NCBI GenBank assembly: GCA_002479075.1
Contig: DLLG01000001.1
Location: forward strand, 156,341 to 220,340
Origin: Clostridiales bacterium UBA7568
GTDB lineage: Bacteria; Bacillota; Clostridia; Oscillospirales; CAG-272
Length of the DNA: 64,000 nt
Direction: 5' to 3'
Shown: positions 24,715 through 31,530 of the stretch, one piece after another
Position numbering within the stretch: the first letter of the stretch is position 1
Layout: the number at the start of each line of letters is the position of its first letter
Made by a program: the position numbers and the translations under genes
Notes under the pieces: generated by a model
What the model was told of the DNA's origin: nothing
What the model saw: only the letters and a program-made list of their open reading frames with translations
Databases searched by the model: none

Positions 24715-25716
24715 ATGGGCAAAGCGTCACGCTCGTACGTTCTGACTATACCCGCCGATATTGAAAACGACGGTTATAGTCAAGTAGAAGTACAGGAGCG
24801 TTTGAAGAATTATACATACATCGGACAACTTGAAGAAGGCGAAGAAGTCAATGAAACGACAGGGAAGCACTACTTGCATTGGCAAGTCTATATAGAGAAT
24901 GAAAATTCCATTTCGTTTGACGTGCTTCGCCACAAGTTTGATAAGAAAGCTGCACACATAGAAAAACGTCAAGGCACTAAAAGACAAGCCTATGAATATT
25001 GCACCAAAGAAGATAAGACGTATCAAGGTGTCCGAATTCAAAACGGTGATATAGAGCTTGACGATAACAAAGGCAAACGCACTGATCTGCAGAACATAGC
25101 CGATGAAGTGCTTGCCGGAGCTTCGGAAGAAGAAGTACTAATCAAGTACCCGCAATCCGCCCATTGTATGGTGTATATCCGCAAGCTCCGTGAAACGTAC
25201 ATAAAGAAAACATACGGCGAAAAGCTCCGCGACAATTTGCACGTAACGTACATATACGGCGAAAGTGGAGCAGGAAAGACGAGGGCTATATATGATACAT
25301 ACAAGTTTAGCGAGGTGTACCGAGTTACTGATTACGAACACCCATTTGACAACTACAATTACGAACCTGTGTTGGTCTTTGATGAGTTTAATTCGCAGAT
25401 TAAAATCGAACTTATGCTCACGCTGTTAGACATATACCCGGTACAGCTACCTTGTAGATATAACAACAAGTGGGCGTGTTACTCGCAAGTGTATATCATA
25501 AGCAACAAGCCCCTTGACAGGCAGTATGATGACCCTTGGAAACCGATATTGTACGAACAGGATAAGGCTTTCCGCCGTCGTATAAATCAGGTTATCAAAT
25601 ACTACTACGACGATAGCGGACAACCCCGTTGCGAGCTTGAGTTTGCGAGAGCTCGAAGCCCTACAAAGCAAATGAGCTTTACCGAAATATCAAACGACGA
25701 TGAATTACCATTCTGA
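24715..25716 (+). CDS. rep: CRESS-virus-like replication initiator: HUH endonuclease plus superfamily 3 helicase
   Basis: 333 residues. The HUH nickase domain shows motif I YVLTIP (8-13), motif II LHWQVY (H55, Q57) and motif III YCTK (catalytic Y95, K98). The helicase domain shows Walker A GESGAGKT (182-189), Walker B VLVFDEF (D223, E224) and motif C IISNKP with N264. This order and these motifs are those of CRESS-DNA virus and pCRESS plasmid Reps, not of the M13 gpII family. It should nick one strand at the origin, stay covalently bound through Tyr95, and unwind DNA for rolling-circle replication. Start at ATG 24715 follows the leader hairpins; TTG 24682 lies inside the leader. Confidence 0.92.
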   Translation: MGKASRSYVLTIPADIENDGYSQVEVQERLKNYTYIGQLEEGEEVNETTGKHYLHWQVYIENENSISFDVLRHKFDKKAAHIEKRQGTKRQAYEYCTKEDKTYQGVRIQNGDIELDDNKGKRTDLQNIADEVLAGASEEEVLIKYPQSAHCMVYIRKLRETYIKKTYGEKLRDNLHVTYIYGESGAGKTRAIYDTYKFSEVYRVTDYEHPFDNYNYEPVLVFDEFNSQIKIELMLTLLDIYPVQLPCRYNNKWACYSQVYIISNKPLDRQYDDPWKPILYEQDKAFRRRINQVIKYYYDDSGQPRCELEFARARSPTKQMSFTEISNDDELPF

Positions 25717-25730
25717 AAAGGAGTACAAAA

Positions 25731-25958
25731 ATGAAAATCGATTATGACAACGTACAAATTATATCAAGCATAGACCTTGTAAACAAGGCTTGCCGAGATT
25801 ACGTCCTTAAGCTCGGCATAATACCGGAGCTTGATATGTTTATCGTCTGGGAAGATAAAGGACACGTGTTCCTTGGCGATACAGCGATATTCAGTAACAA
25901 AGAAGAAGCGTATATCAAATACGCACAGATGATATTAACACATAAAGAGAGGGTATAA
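25731..25958 (+). CDS. Small phage protein of unknown function
   Basis: 75 residues, soluble, mixed alpha/beta, with acidic and aromatic residues and no membrane segment. AAAAGGAG lies ahead of the ATG, 14 bp after rep. By position it may be a replication accessory or single-strand DNA-binding protein, as gpV is in M13, but no motif supports this. Confidence 0.7.
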   Translation: MKIDYDNVQIISSIDLVNKACRDYVLKLGIIPELDMFIVWEDKGHVFLGDTAIFSNKEEAYIKYAQMILTHKERV

Positions 25959-25961
25959 AGG

Positions 25962-26114
25962 ATGATAACGTTTGACATAATTCTTGACATAATGCTTTAT
26001 GCTTCGCTTGCGATACTTGTTATAACAGCTTTTGCATTCTCCCTCTTGGCTTCTCTGCCTACGGGCAGGAAAGATACAGACGACAAACACGACGAAAGTC
26101 GTAAAAATAAATAA
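25962..26114 (+). CDS. Small single-helix phage membrane protein
   Basis: 50 residues. One hydrophobic helix (about 5-31) is followed by a highly charged tail (GRKDTDDKHDESRKNK). It starts 3 bases after the previous stop, with GAGAGGG overlapping that gene's end. Size and topology resemble the minor coat proteins pVII and pIX of filamentous phages; assignment is inference. Confidence 0.65.
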   Translation: MITFDIILDIMLYASLAILVITAFAFSLLASLPTGRKDTDDKHDESRKNK

Positions 26115-26138
26115 CAAAAAAAGAAAGGAATTAAAACA

Positions 26139-26378
26139 ATGGAAAACAACGAAAGAAAAGACGCGGTAACAGTTACCCTCACTATCAAGAAGAGAGCGTA
26201 TATCGATAAGAACGGCGAGCGCAGACAAGCTCTCGACTATACTTATCATTGCCCCGTGAGAAACAGAGATATAAAGCTCTCTCCGGTCTTTAAGTCCGAC
26301 GCATATGTCAATACGGAGCTGCTCGGAATGCTCCTTGCGGACGACGACAGCCCCGTTGAACCGTCAACGGCGAGATAA
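26139..26378 (+). CDS. Small phage protein, beta-rich
   Basis: 79 residues without membrane segment. The N-terminal half is beta-rich with many basic residues (VTVTLTIKKRAYIDKNGERR) and the end is acidic. AAAGGA precedes the ATG. Its place just before the coat protein gene and its basic beta-strand character make a single-strand DNA-binding role (gpV-like) possible; not proven. Confidence 0.65.
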   Translation: MENNERKDAVTVTLTIKKRAYIDKNGERRQALDYTYHCPVRNRDIKLSPVFKSDAYVNTELLGMLLADDDSPVEPSTAR

Positions 26379-26449
26379 CGAATGATTTTCACACGGTAGC
26401 GCGCCCGTGATGAAATAAAGAATAGTGCAGGAAAGGAGGCGCATATAGT

Positions 26450-26674
26450 TTGGTAGCTGATATAGTAAAATCCGTTGTAGATGCAATTTCCGGACTTCTT
26501 TCGGGCATCGGCTCGACGATCGTTTCTACATTCGAATCTATTTTCATCGAGAAAACAACGGGGTCTGATGGCACTGTAACAAAGACAATTTCAACGTTTG
26601 CAATATGGGGACTTGTTTTTCTCGGCGTTGGATTTGCTTCAACTCTGCTTTGGACAATCTTCCGCAAAATCTAA
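26450..26674 (+). CDS. Probable major coat protein (pVIII-like)
   Basis: 74 residues. An amphipathic, Ser/Gly-rich N-terminal helix is followed by a charged turn, a single membrane helix (about 48-68: FAIWGLVFLGVGFASTLLW) and a short basic C-terminus (FRKI) that would contact the phage DNA. There is no cleavable signal peptide. TTG start at 26450 with a perfect GGAGG 10 bases upstream, consistent with high expression. A strong terminator follows at once, as after gene VIII of M13. Identity is inferred from architecture and position. Confidence 0.75.
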   Translation: MVADIVKSVVDAISGLLSGIGSTIVSTFESIFIEKTTGSDGTVTKTISTFAIWGLVFLGVGFASTLLWTIFRKI

Positions 26675-26692
26675 TCTAAAAAAAATACCTCA

Positions 26693-26722
26693 AAAGAGGG
26701 CGGGGGAAAGCCCGCCCTCTTT
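26693..26722 (+). terminator. Strong hairpin after the coat protein gene
   Basis: A 12-bp perfect stem (AAAGAGGGCGGG / CCCGCCCTCTTT) with a 6-nt loop. The T run is short. It probably limits transcription into the adsorption protein gene, giving coat protein in excess. Confidence 0.8.
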
Positions 26723-26739
26723 GCTATGAAAGGAGATTT

Positions 26740-28350
26740 ATGAAAACTAAAAAACGAATATTCGCGATGATCGCCGTGTTCATCGTGTGCTTTATGTACA
26801 TTTCGAGCTTCTCGGTTTCCGCATATCGTCTGTACGAAATGGATTGTAAATATGATCCTGATACTCACGAGGTAGAATTTACAGGTATGCTCGGAGCTGC
26901 ATATTACGAGATACGCGCCTATGCTCCTGATGAAGATATTTCTTCAAATACCGGTACACTTATGTCTACGTTCACGCCCGATAAAGCTTCCACCGGAGAA
27001 GAGTATTACGAAGTTACTCTCGGTGGAGACCACGACGGACCTCTTGATACCGCGCTGCGAGCTTTTGAAGCTCAAGCCTATTATACCATTAAGGTTTACG
27101 CTTACGGCGCATATGTTCCCGTTTCGCGCTTTTCCGTCAAAATGGAAGGTGTCAATTGTACAACCGACAAGACCGTTGACAAAGTAAACAACGGAGACAC
27201 TTATACCGCAAGGTTTACTACATCTCACGCATCTTTAAAAGCTGAATATGGTGTCATTACCGTAACTATGGGCGGTGTGTATATACATAATACCGATCAG
27301 GTTACTACAACTACCGGAGACGGTTATATGGAAGTTACCGTTACTAACGTTACAGGAGTATTGTATATACAGTGTTCTGCTCAAGAATATCCCGAACCCG
27401 ATTCTCTTGATGCGCCCGATCCTCATTCAGACGGTGACTTCTTAAAGTGGTCTTCTGTCGCAGGAGCAACAGAATATTGGGTTGAGATCTACCAAGGCGG
27501 TCAAATTATGGACGGTAATCTTGTATACGGTGGTTTTGTAGCCGATACTGAAATTGGCGTAGCCACTCATTATACGGTTGACGGTAATTATTACGTTCGT
27601 GTAAGAGCGTCCTATGGCTCGGGTATGGTTTATTCCGCTTGGTCGTCTTGGTACGATTTCCTTTTGGTATCTACAGATATACCGATGGATCCCGATTCTC
27701 TTGATATACCGAATTGTTCTACATACGAGGATGACTTAATTTGGGCTGAAGTCGAAGGTGCGACGGAATATTTGGTTGAGATTCGCAAAGGCTCTACTGA
27801 CGGTACACTTCTTCTTAGCTCGTTTATAGAAGATATGGGTGTTGACGTTGGTGGTTATTACACCGGTGACGATTATTATTATGTCCGCGTTAATGCTTCT
27901 TATAATCGCGGTGAGCTTTATTCCGGCTGGACACAATGGTACCGTTTCGATTTTACGAACGTGTCTAAAAATGCCCCTCAAAGTGCTCCCATAGATATTC
28001 CCGTGGTTTATAGCTCTGATATAGACTATGCTTCTACGTCTATTGATGTTGTTATCGGTGAAAGCAATCCTTGGGTCAGAGTAACAGGCAAAGGCGGCGG
28101 AATATGCAAAAAGCCGCACATCGTTGATAAAAACGGTGACGGCTATGATGATGACAGTTTTATTGCAGGTAGCGACAGCTCCGGAAGCTCTTTAACAGAT
28201 TTAATTCCGAAAATCCTTGGCTCTGTTACGGGTTCTTTTCTTTATGTTGCAAAAAATATTGAAGTGGCGGGTGTTTCTTTGCTTACCGTTTTTGGCGTTT
28301 TAGCTTGCGGTTTTGCTCTTGTGCTTTTGTTTACGTTTTTTAAGAAGTGA
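26740..28350 (+). CDS. Probable adsorption/attachment protein (pIII-like) with Fn3-like repeats
   Basis: 536 residues. Signal peptide 1-28 (cleavage near FSVSA), an N-terminal region of about 190 residues, then two repeats of about 90 residues each with fibronectin-III features. The first is about 222-312 (PDSLDAP ... LKWSSVAGATEYWVEI ... YYVRVRASYGSG); the second is about 316-408 (PDSLDIP ... LIWAEVEGATEYLVEI ... YYVRVNASYNRG). A Ser/Gly stretch precedes a C-terminal membrane anchor (about 505-534) with a KK end. This is the plan of filamentous phage pIII: secreted receptor-binding domains held in the membrane until assembly. Specific receptor unknown. Confidence 0.78.
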   Translation: MKTKKRIFAMIAVFIVCFMYISSFSVSAYRLYEMDCKYDPDTHEVEFTGMLGAAYYEIRAYAPDEDISSNTGTLMSTFTPDKASTGEEYYEVTLGGDHDGPLDTALRAFEAQAYYTIKVYAYGAYVPVSRFSVKMEGVNCTTDKTVDKVNNGDTYTARFTTSHASLKAEYGVITVTMGGVYIHNTDQVTTTTGDGYMEVTVTNVTGVLYIQCSAQEYPEPDSLDAPDPHSDGDFLKWSSVAGATEYWVEIYQGGQIMDGNLVYGGFVADTEIGVATHYTVDGNYYVRVRASYGSGMVYSAWSSWYDFLLVSTDIPMDPDSLDIPNCSTYEDDLIWAEVEGATEYLVEIRKGSTDGTLLLSSFIEDMGVDVGGYYTGDDYYYVRVNASYNRGELYSGWTQWYRFDFTNVSKNAPQSAPIDIPVVYSSDIDYASTSIDVVIGESNPWVRVTGKGGGICKKPHIVDKNGDGYDDDSFIAGSDSSGSSLTDLIPKILGSVTGSFLYVAKNIEVAGVSLLTVFGVLACGFALVLLFTFFKK

Positions 28351-28353
28351 TTT

Positions 28354-28908
28354 ATGAATAAGGTGCTTGTTTATATTTTGCTTGCGATAATATTTTTATC
28401 GTTGATTTTTAATTTTGTCAATTATTATGACTATACGTTTGATTTTTCTTCTTCGAATCTTGATTTGTCGCTTATATCTTCGGTCAATGGTTCTTTGTTG
28501 AAAAATAGTTTCGTCGATGTTGTCGATTTTTCTGGAAAGATTGTTTCGTTTTTAAATAATTTCGTTCATAATGTTGTAGGCTTTTTCACTCCTTTTAAAA
28601 CTTCATCTCAAACTGATATTGATTTGCAACGTATTGAATTGATTTATGACTCTTCATACTCTTATATTCTTGAAAATTACGGTTTTTTAAAGGCTGTTTG
28701 GTTGACGTATAATCTTAAAAGTTTCACGAATTTTTTGAGGAAACCGAATTTGTTTTTTTCTTACGATTTGTTGAAATTTACTACTTATGATCTTGAAGAA
28801 ACTTGTTCTGTTTACGGAATATCAGATATTGATAAAGATTGGTTACACGATTATTTTTCAAGACTTAATGTTCGACATATTTATCACGGGGAGCTTTATA
28901 CTTTTTAA
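28354..28908 (+). CDS. AT-rich phage protein with N-terminal membrane helix
   Basis: 184 residues. A hydrophobic N-terminus (about 4-22), then a largely polar, aromatic-rich body (Phe, Tyr, Leu, Asn, Ser) with a second hydrophobic patch (about 65-80). Base composition is much richer in A and T than its neighbours, suggesting a different origin within the phage. It starts 3 bases after the adsorption protein gene, as the pVI gene does after gIII in M13, so a role as minor coat protein or secretion partner is possible. No motif recognised. Confidence 0.65.
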   Translation: MNKVLVYILLAIIFLSLIFNFVNYYDYTFDFSSSNLDLSLISSVNGSLLKNSFVDVVDFSGKIVSFLNNFVHNVVGFFTPFKTSSQTDIDLQRIELIYDSSYSYILENYGFLKAVWLTYNLKSFTNFLRKPNLFFSYDLLKFTTYDLEETCSVYGISDIDKDWLHDYFSRLNVRHIYHGELYTF

Positions 28909-29078
28909 TCTTTTTTTCGTTTTATTTGGGATATTTCGTTTTTCATTTCGTCAATTTCTTTTGACATATCGTGGTTATCGACAAGTAATCTTGCAATAAT
29001 TATCCCGAATACTACTAAAACTATTGCTCCGATAGTTATGATTTTTGGCAAGTTTTCGATCGTTGTTAAAAAATCCAT
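28905..29078 (-). CDS. Small membrane/coiled-coil protein on the opposite strand of the phage
   Basis: 57 residues: a membrane helix (about 11-33, IITIGAIVLVVFGIIIARLL) followed by a charged amphipathic helix (DMSKEIDEMKNEISQIKRKKD). It is the only phage gene on the minus strand. It has AAGGAG 7 bases before the ATG and its own TTGACA-17-TAAAAT promoter, and its stop overlaps that of the gene at 28354-28908. It may be expressed in the integrated state, for example for superinfection exclusion, or be a small assembly protein. Function is inference. Confidence 0.68.
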   Translation of the reverse strand: MDFLTTIENLPKIITIGAIVLVVFGIIIARLLVDNHDMSKEIDEMKNEISQIKRKKD

Positions 29079-29123
29079 ACAATACTCCTTAAAAGCCCAC
29101 GTTAAGTGGGTTGATTAACCAAG

Positions 29124-29152
29124 ATTTTATCAAACAATTAAACCAATGTCAA
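29124..29152 (-). promoter_or_regulatory. Minus-strand promoter inside the prophage
   Basis: TTGACA (29147-29152), 17-bp spacer, TAAAAT (29124-29129). The expected leader holds the hairpin CCCAC / GTGGG (29097-29110) before the AAGGAG of the small minus-strand gene. Confidence 0.75.
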
Positions 29153-29178
29153 GAGGGAATTCCCTCGGAAAGGAAAAA

Positions 29179-29376
29179 ATGTTAGCAGTAATAATCGCAA
29201 TACCTGTTGCAATGATAGTTATAACCTTAATCGTGATTGCCCTTGTCAATCTGATTAAGAAAACAAAGCTGAATAATCAAATTCGCAGAACCATATATTC
29301 CGAGCTTGTCGAACGGTGTCCGGATAAGACTCCGAAAGAGCTCGAAGAATATATGAAAATAATCAAAAAGTATTAA
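29179..29376 (+). CDS. Small phage membrane protein
   Basis: 65 residues. One long membrane helix (about 3-26), a basic hinge (KKTKLNNQIRR) and a charged helical C-terminus. AAAGGA lies 5 bases before ATG 29179; an in-frame ATG at 29146 has no ribosome site and overlaps the minus-strand promoter. Probably a minor coat or assembly protein. Confidence 0.68.
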   Translation: MLAVIIAIPVAMIVITLIVIALVNLIKKTKLNNQIRRTIYSELVERCPDKTPKELEEYMKIIKKY

Positions 29377-29385
29377 GGAGGTAAG

Positions 29386-29739
29386 ATGAAACGTATTAAA
29401 TCAATTGTAGGCGTGATTTGCGCCGTTCTGTGCCTCGTTCTGCTCTTTACCGTGTCCGTGTGTGCTGTTGACACGGAAACGACCACAGCAGAGCCCACAG
29501 CACCCACAACAGAGCCCACAGAGACCGTAACGACCATATCAGACACGGAAGAAGAATTCACTCCGCCTGATTCGGGCACTCTTGAGGGCGTTCTTTGGAC
29601 GTTTCTGACGTTCTTCTTCTCTGCTTCAACAGTTCATACATACGCGCCGTTTTTTGCAAAGCTGACGATTATTTTCGTTATATTCGTCGTTGCTTGGCTT
29701 GTCAAAATGATAATTGATATATTCAAGAAACGCAGGTGA
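29386..29739 (+). CDS. Secreted/membrane phage protein with Thr-Pro-rich linker
   Basis: 117 residues. A signal peptide (about 1-27, ending VSVCA), then a Thr/Pro/Glu-rich linker (TTTAEPTAPTTEPTETVTT), then a C-terminal hydrophobic region with one or two membrane helices (about 70-110) and a KKRR tail. AAGGAGG precedes the ATG. The stop overlaps the start region of the zot-like gene, so the two are translationally coupled. Position directly before the ATPase fits pVI in M13. Confidence 0.7.
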   Translation: MKRIKSIVGVICAVLCLVLLFTVSVCAVDTETTTAEPTAPTTEPTETVTTISDTEEEFTPPDSGTLEGVLWTFLTFFFSASTVHTYAPFFAKLTIIFVIFVVAWLVKMIIDIFKKRR

Positions 29740-29744
29740 TGAAT

Positions 29745-30725
29745 ATGTCAGGTCTGCAAATTATATTACTTATAGTCGCAGTCGGATTTCTGATATTACT
29801 CTTCCTCCAGTTTATCAGAGCTAAAAAGATAGGGAAGGGAGAACGGGTTATATCGTTCTCCGGTGAGCCCGGCGCAGGTAAAACGTTTAACGTTTGCGAA
29901 CGTGCTGCAGCTCGTTATAGAGAGCTGAAATTCAAACACAAGCTCGGTCTTCTCGACGGCGATGAACCGACTGTTTGGTCAAATTTCCCCGCCGTTATCG
30001 GCGGGGAAAAGACCCACGTACTCAAAAGGGAACACCTCTTGTTTCAAGAGCTGCTCCCTGAAAACTGCGTTATAATGTTATCCGAATTTTCCGAGATTGC
30101 AAGCAATCTCGAATACGCAAATCCCCTCGTTACTCTGTATCTCGATATGTGGATCAGAATGATACGCCATTTCTACAACGCCTATGTCATCATTGATGAT
30201 CAGGCGTTCGGGCAGGTGCTTATCAACATAAGACGACGTACAAACACGGTGTACAACCTTTCAAACTTCCGCCGTTGGCTCCTGATTATGCCTTTCTACA
30301 AGGTTAATGTGGACGTTCTGAAATGTATCGAAGACACGGTAAACGTCAACAACATTGAAGAAGAAAACAACGATTATTTGTTCGGATTCTTCCCGTACAA
30401 ATGGATGAATAAGCGCAAATATGATACTCGTTGCTATTCGAACGTCAAGTATACCGGCTTTACATTCAAAGCCCCTGACGAGTGGTCTGATGATCTGAAA
30501 ACGAATTACATAATAGATCTGTCGTGTACCAAAGACGAAGAAAAGGCATACAAGGAAGAAGGGCGAAAATACGCCCTCTATCGGATGTTGAAGAACATCA
30601 AGCAGGGAATAGAAGATTGCCTTGAATTGGCGCAGATAAACGGCGATAAGGTTAAAATAGCACGATATACCCATATGCTCGCAGAGCTGAATAAACCTGA
30701 ATTCGAAAATGAAGTCACGCAGTGA
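29745..30725 (+). CDS. zot: Zot/pI-like phage assembly ATPase
   Basis: 326 residues. An N-terminal membrane helix (about 4-24) is followed by a P-loop ATPase domain with Walker A GEPGAGKT (40-47) and Walker B-like VIMLSEFSE. The conserved Zot-type region YVIIDDQAFGQVLINIRRR follows. This protein marks inoviruses: it drives extrusion of the phage through the membrane. In M13 pI the membrane helix is C-terminal to the ATPase; here it is N-terminal, as reported for Gram-positive inoviruses to my knowledge. ATG 29745 follows AGGTGAT at a good distance; ATG 29739 overlapping the previous stop is the alternative. Confidence 0.88.
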   Translation: MSGLQIILLIVAVGFLILLFLQFIRAKKIGKGERVISFSGEPGAGKTFNVCERAAARYRELKFKHKLGLLDGDEPTVWSNFPAVIGGEKTHVLKREHLLFQELLPENCVIMLSEFSEIASNLEYANPLVTLYLDMWIRMIRHFYNAYVIIDDQAFGQVLINIRRRTNTVYNLSNFRRWLLIMPFYKVNVDVLKCIEDTVNVNNIEEENNDYLFGFFPYKWMNKRKYDTRCYSNVKYTGFTFKAPDEWSDDLKTNYIIDLSCTKDEEKAYKEEGRKYALYRMLKNIKQGIEDCLELAQINGDKVKIARYTHMLAELNKPEFENEVTQ

Positions 30726-30745
30726 CGAAGCTGCCTTTAGGGGGT

Positions 30746-30787
30746 GTGCTACGTCGGGGGTTGCTTTACGCACCCCCGAAGTAGCAC
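30746..30787. repeat. Long hairpin between zot and the last phage gene
   Basis: GTGCTAC (30746-30752) pairs with GTAGCAC (30781-30787), and CGGGGGT (30755-30761) with ACCCCCG (30772-30778), with a symmetric 2x2 internal loop and a 10-nt loop. It is not followed by T's, so it is not a standard terminator. It may be an RNA processing or packaging element. Confidence 0.7.
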
Positions 30788-30821
30788 GTCGCTATTATAC
30801 AAAAAAAGAAAGGATGAAAAA

Positions 30822-31172
30822 ATGAACATACTTACAATCTTACTTTTTGTGATGTGCTTTTTGTTTGCAATGATTGCTTTCGCCTTGTGCAGAAAGTTGA
30901 CACCCGTCGTCAACGATAAGAGGGGGGTGCATTACGTTGAAATCGATGAAAATCTCGCCGATGACTTGTATAACTGTTACCGACGTTTTGAAATACAGAA
31001 GAAAAGCGAGAACATAGAGCAGGGGGATATTATCAAATATCGGGTGTCGGCGAAGCACGCAATAGAGAAGCGACAGTTTCAAGTTGTCGATGTATACGAC
31101 GGCACAAAAATCGGTTGCCCCGAGTATGATATTCTCTCGATTGCTCCGTGTTATTACCCCTATAAGGACTGA
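30822..31172 (+). CDS. Phage protein with N-terminal membrane helix
   Basis: 116 residues. Membrane helix about 3-22, then a basic and acidic soluble domain with a KYRVSAKHAIEKRQFQVVDVYDGTK beta-type stretch that could be a small SH3-like fold. AAAGGATG precedes ATG 30822. Terminator stem overlaps its stop codon. It is the last gene of the structural operon. Function unknown. Confidence 0.7.
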   Translation: MNILTILLFVMCFLFAMIAFALCRKLTPVVNDKRGVHYVEIDENLADDLYNCYRRFEIQKKSENIEQGDIIKYRVSAKHAIEKRQFQVVDVYDGTKIGCPEYDILSIAPCYYPYKD

Positions 31173-31190
31173 CGCTAGTCAGTCCTTTTT
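31164..31190 (+). terminator. Terminator of the phage structural operon
   Basis: AAGGACTGAC / GTCAGTCCTT, 10 bp with a GCTA loop, then TTTTT. The stop codon TGA is inside the stem. Confidence 0.88.
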
Positions 31191-31305
31191 CTATTTCCGC
31201 AGGTCGACAAAAATGTAAACAAAAGATAACCGTCGCCGAGGACTTCACGGAGCAATCGAATGTTGAAAAAGTGTTGATAAAATAAGGATTATTTGTTAAA
31301 AACTG

Positions 31306-31334
31306 TTGACAAATAATGAATAATGTGATATAAT
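31306..31334 (+). promoter_or_regulatory. Perfect consensus promoter in the phage
   Basis: TTGACA (31306-31311), 17-bp spacer, TATAAT (31329-31334). It drives the 40-residue gene and probably the structured region beyond it. Confidence 0.88.
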
Positions 31335-31407
31335 AACAATGTCAAGAAAAGATTGCAAAAGCAATTTTTATTGATGAGGCAACGGGAGGAATTGAGAGGT
31401 ACTTTCA

Positions 31408-31530
31408 ATGTCCCAAAATATATTAGCGGTATTTTTAGCAATGCTCGCGGATTATATCCAATATGTAGCCAAAGACAAAAATGAAGCTGCAGAATACATT
31501 CGCAAATATATCAAAACCCTTCGCAAATAA
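31408..31530 (+). CDS. 40-residue phage peptide
   Basis: The peptide begins MSQNILAVFLAMLADYIQ and ends YIRKYIKTLRK: a hydrophobic helix, then a charged amphipathic basic helix. AGAGG lies 8 bases before the ATG. The upstream promoter is the only perfect consensus I found with both hexamers in the phage. It could be a regulator, an immunity or membrane peptide, or a leader peptide for the non-coding RNA region that follows. Confidence 0.55.
   Translation: MSQNILAVFLAMLADYIQYVAKDKNEAAEYIRKYIKTLRK

Noticed and set aside
28787..28999. 70-residue plus-strand ORF overlapping the end of the AT-rich phage gene
   Set aside because: AT-rich shadow in another frame without ribosome site; the minus-strand gene at 28905-29078 explains the 3' part better.
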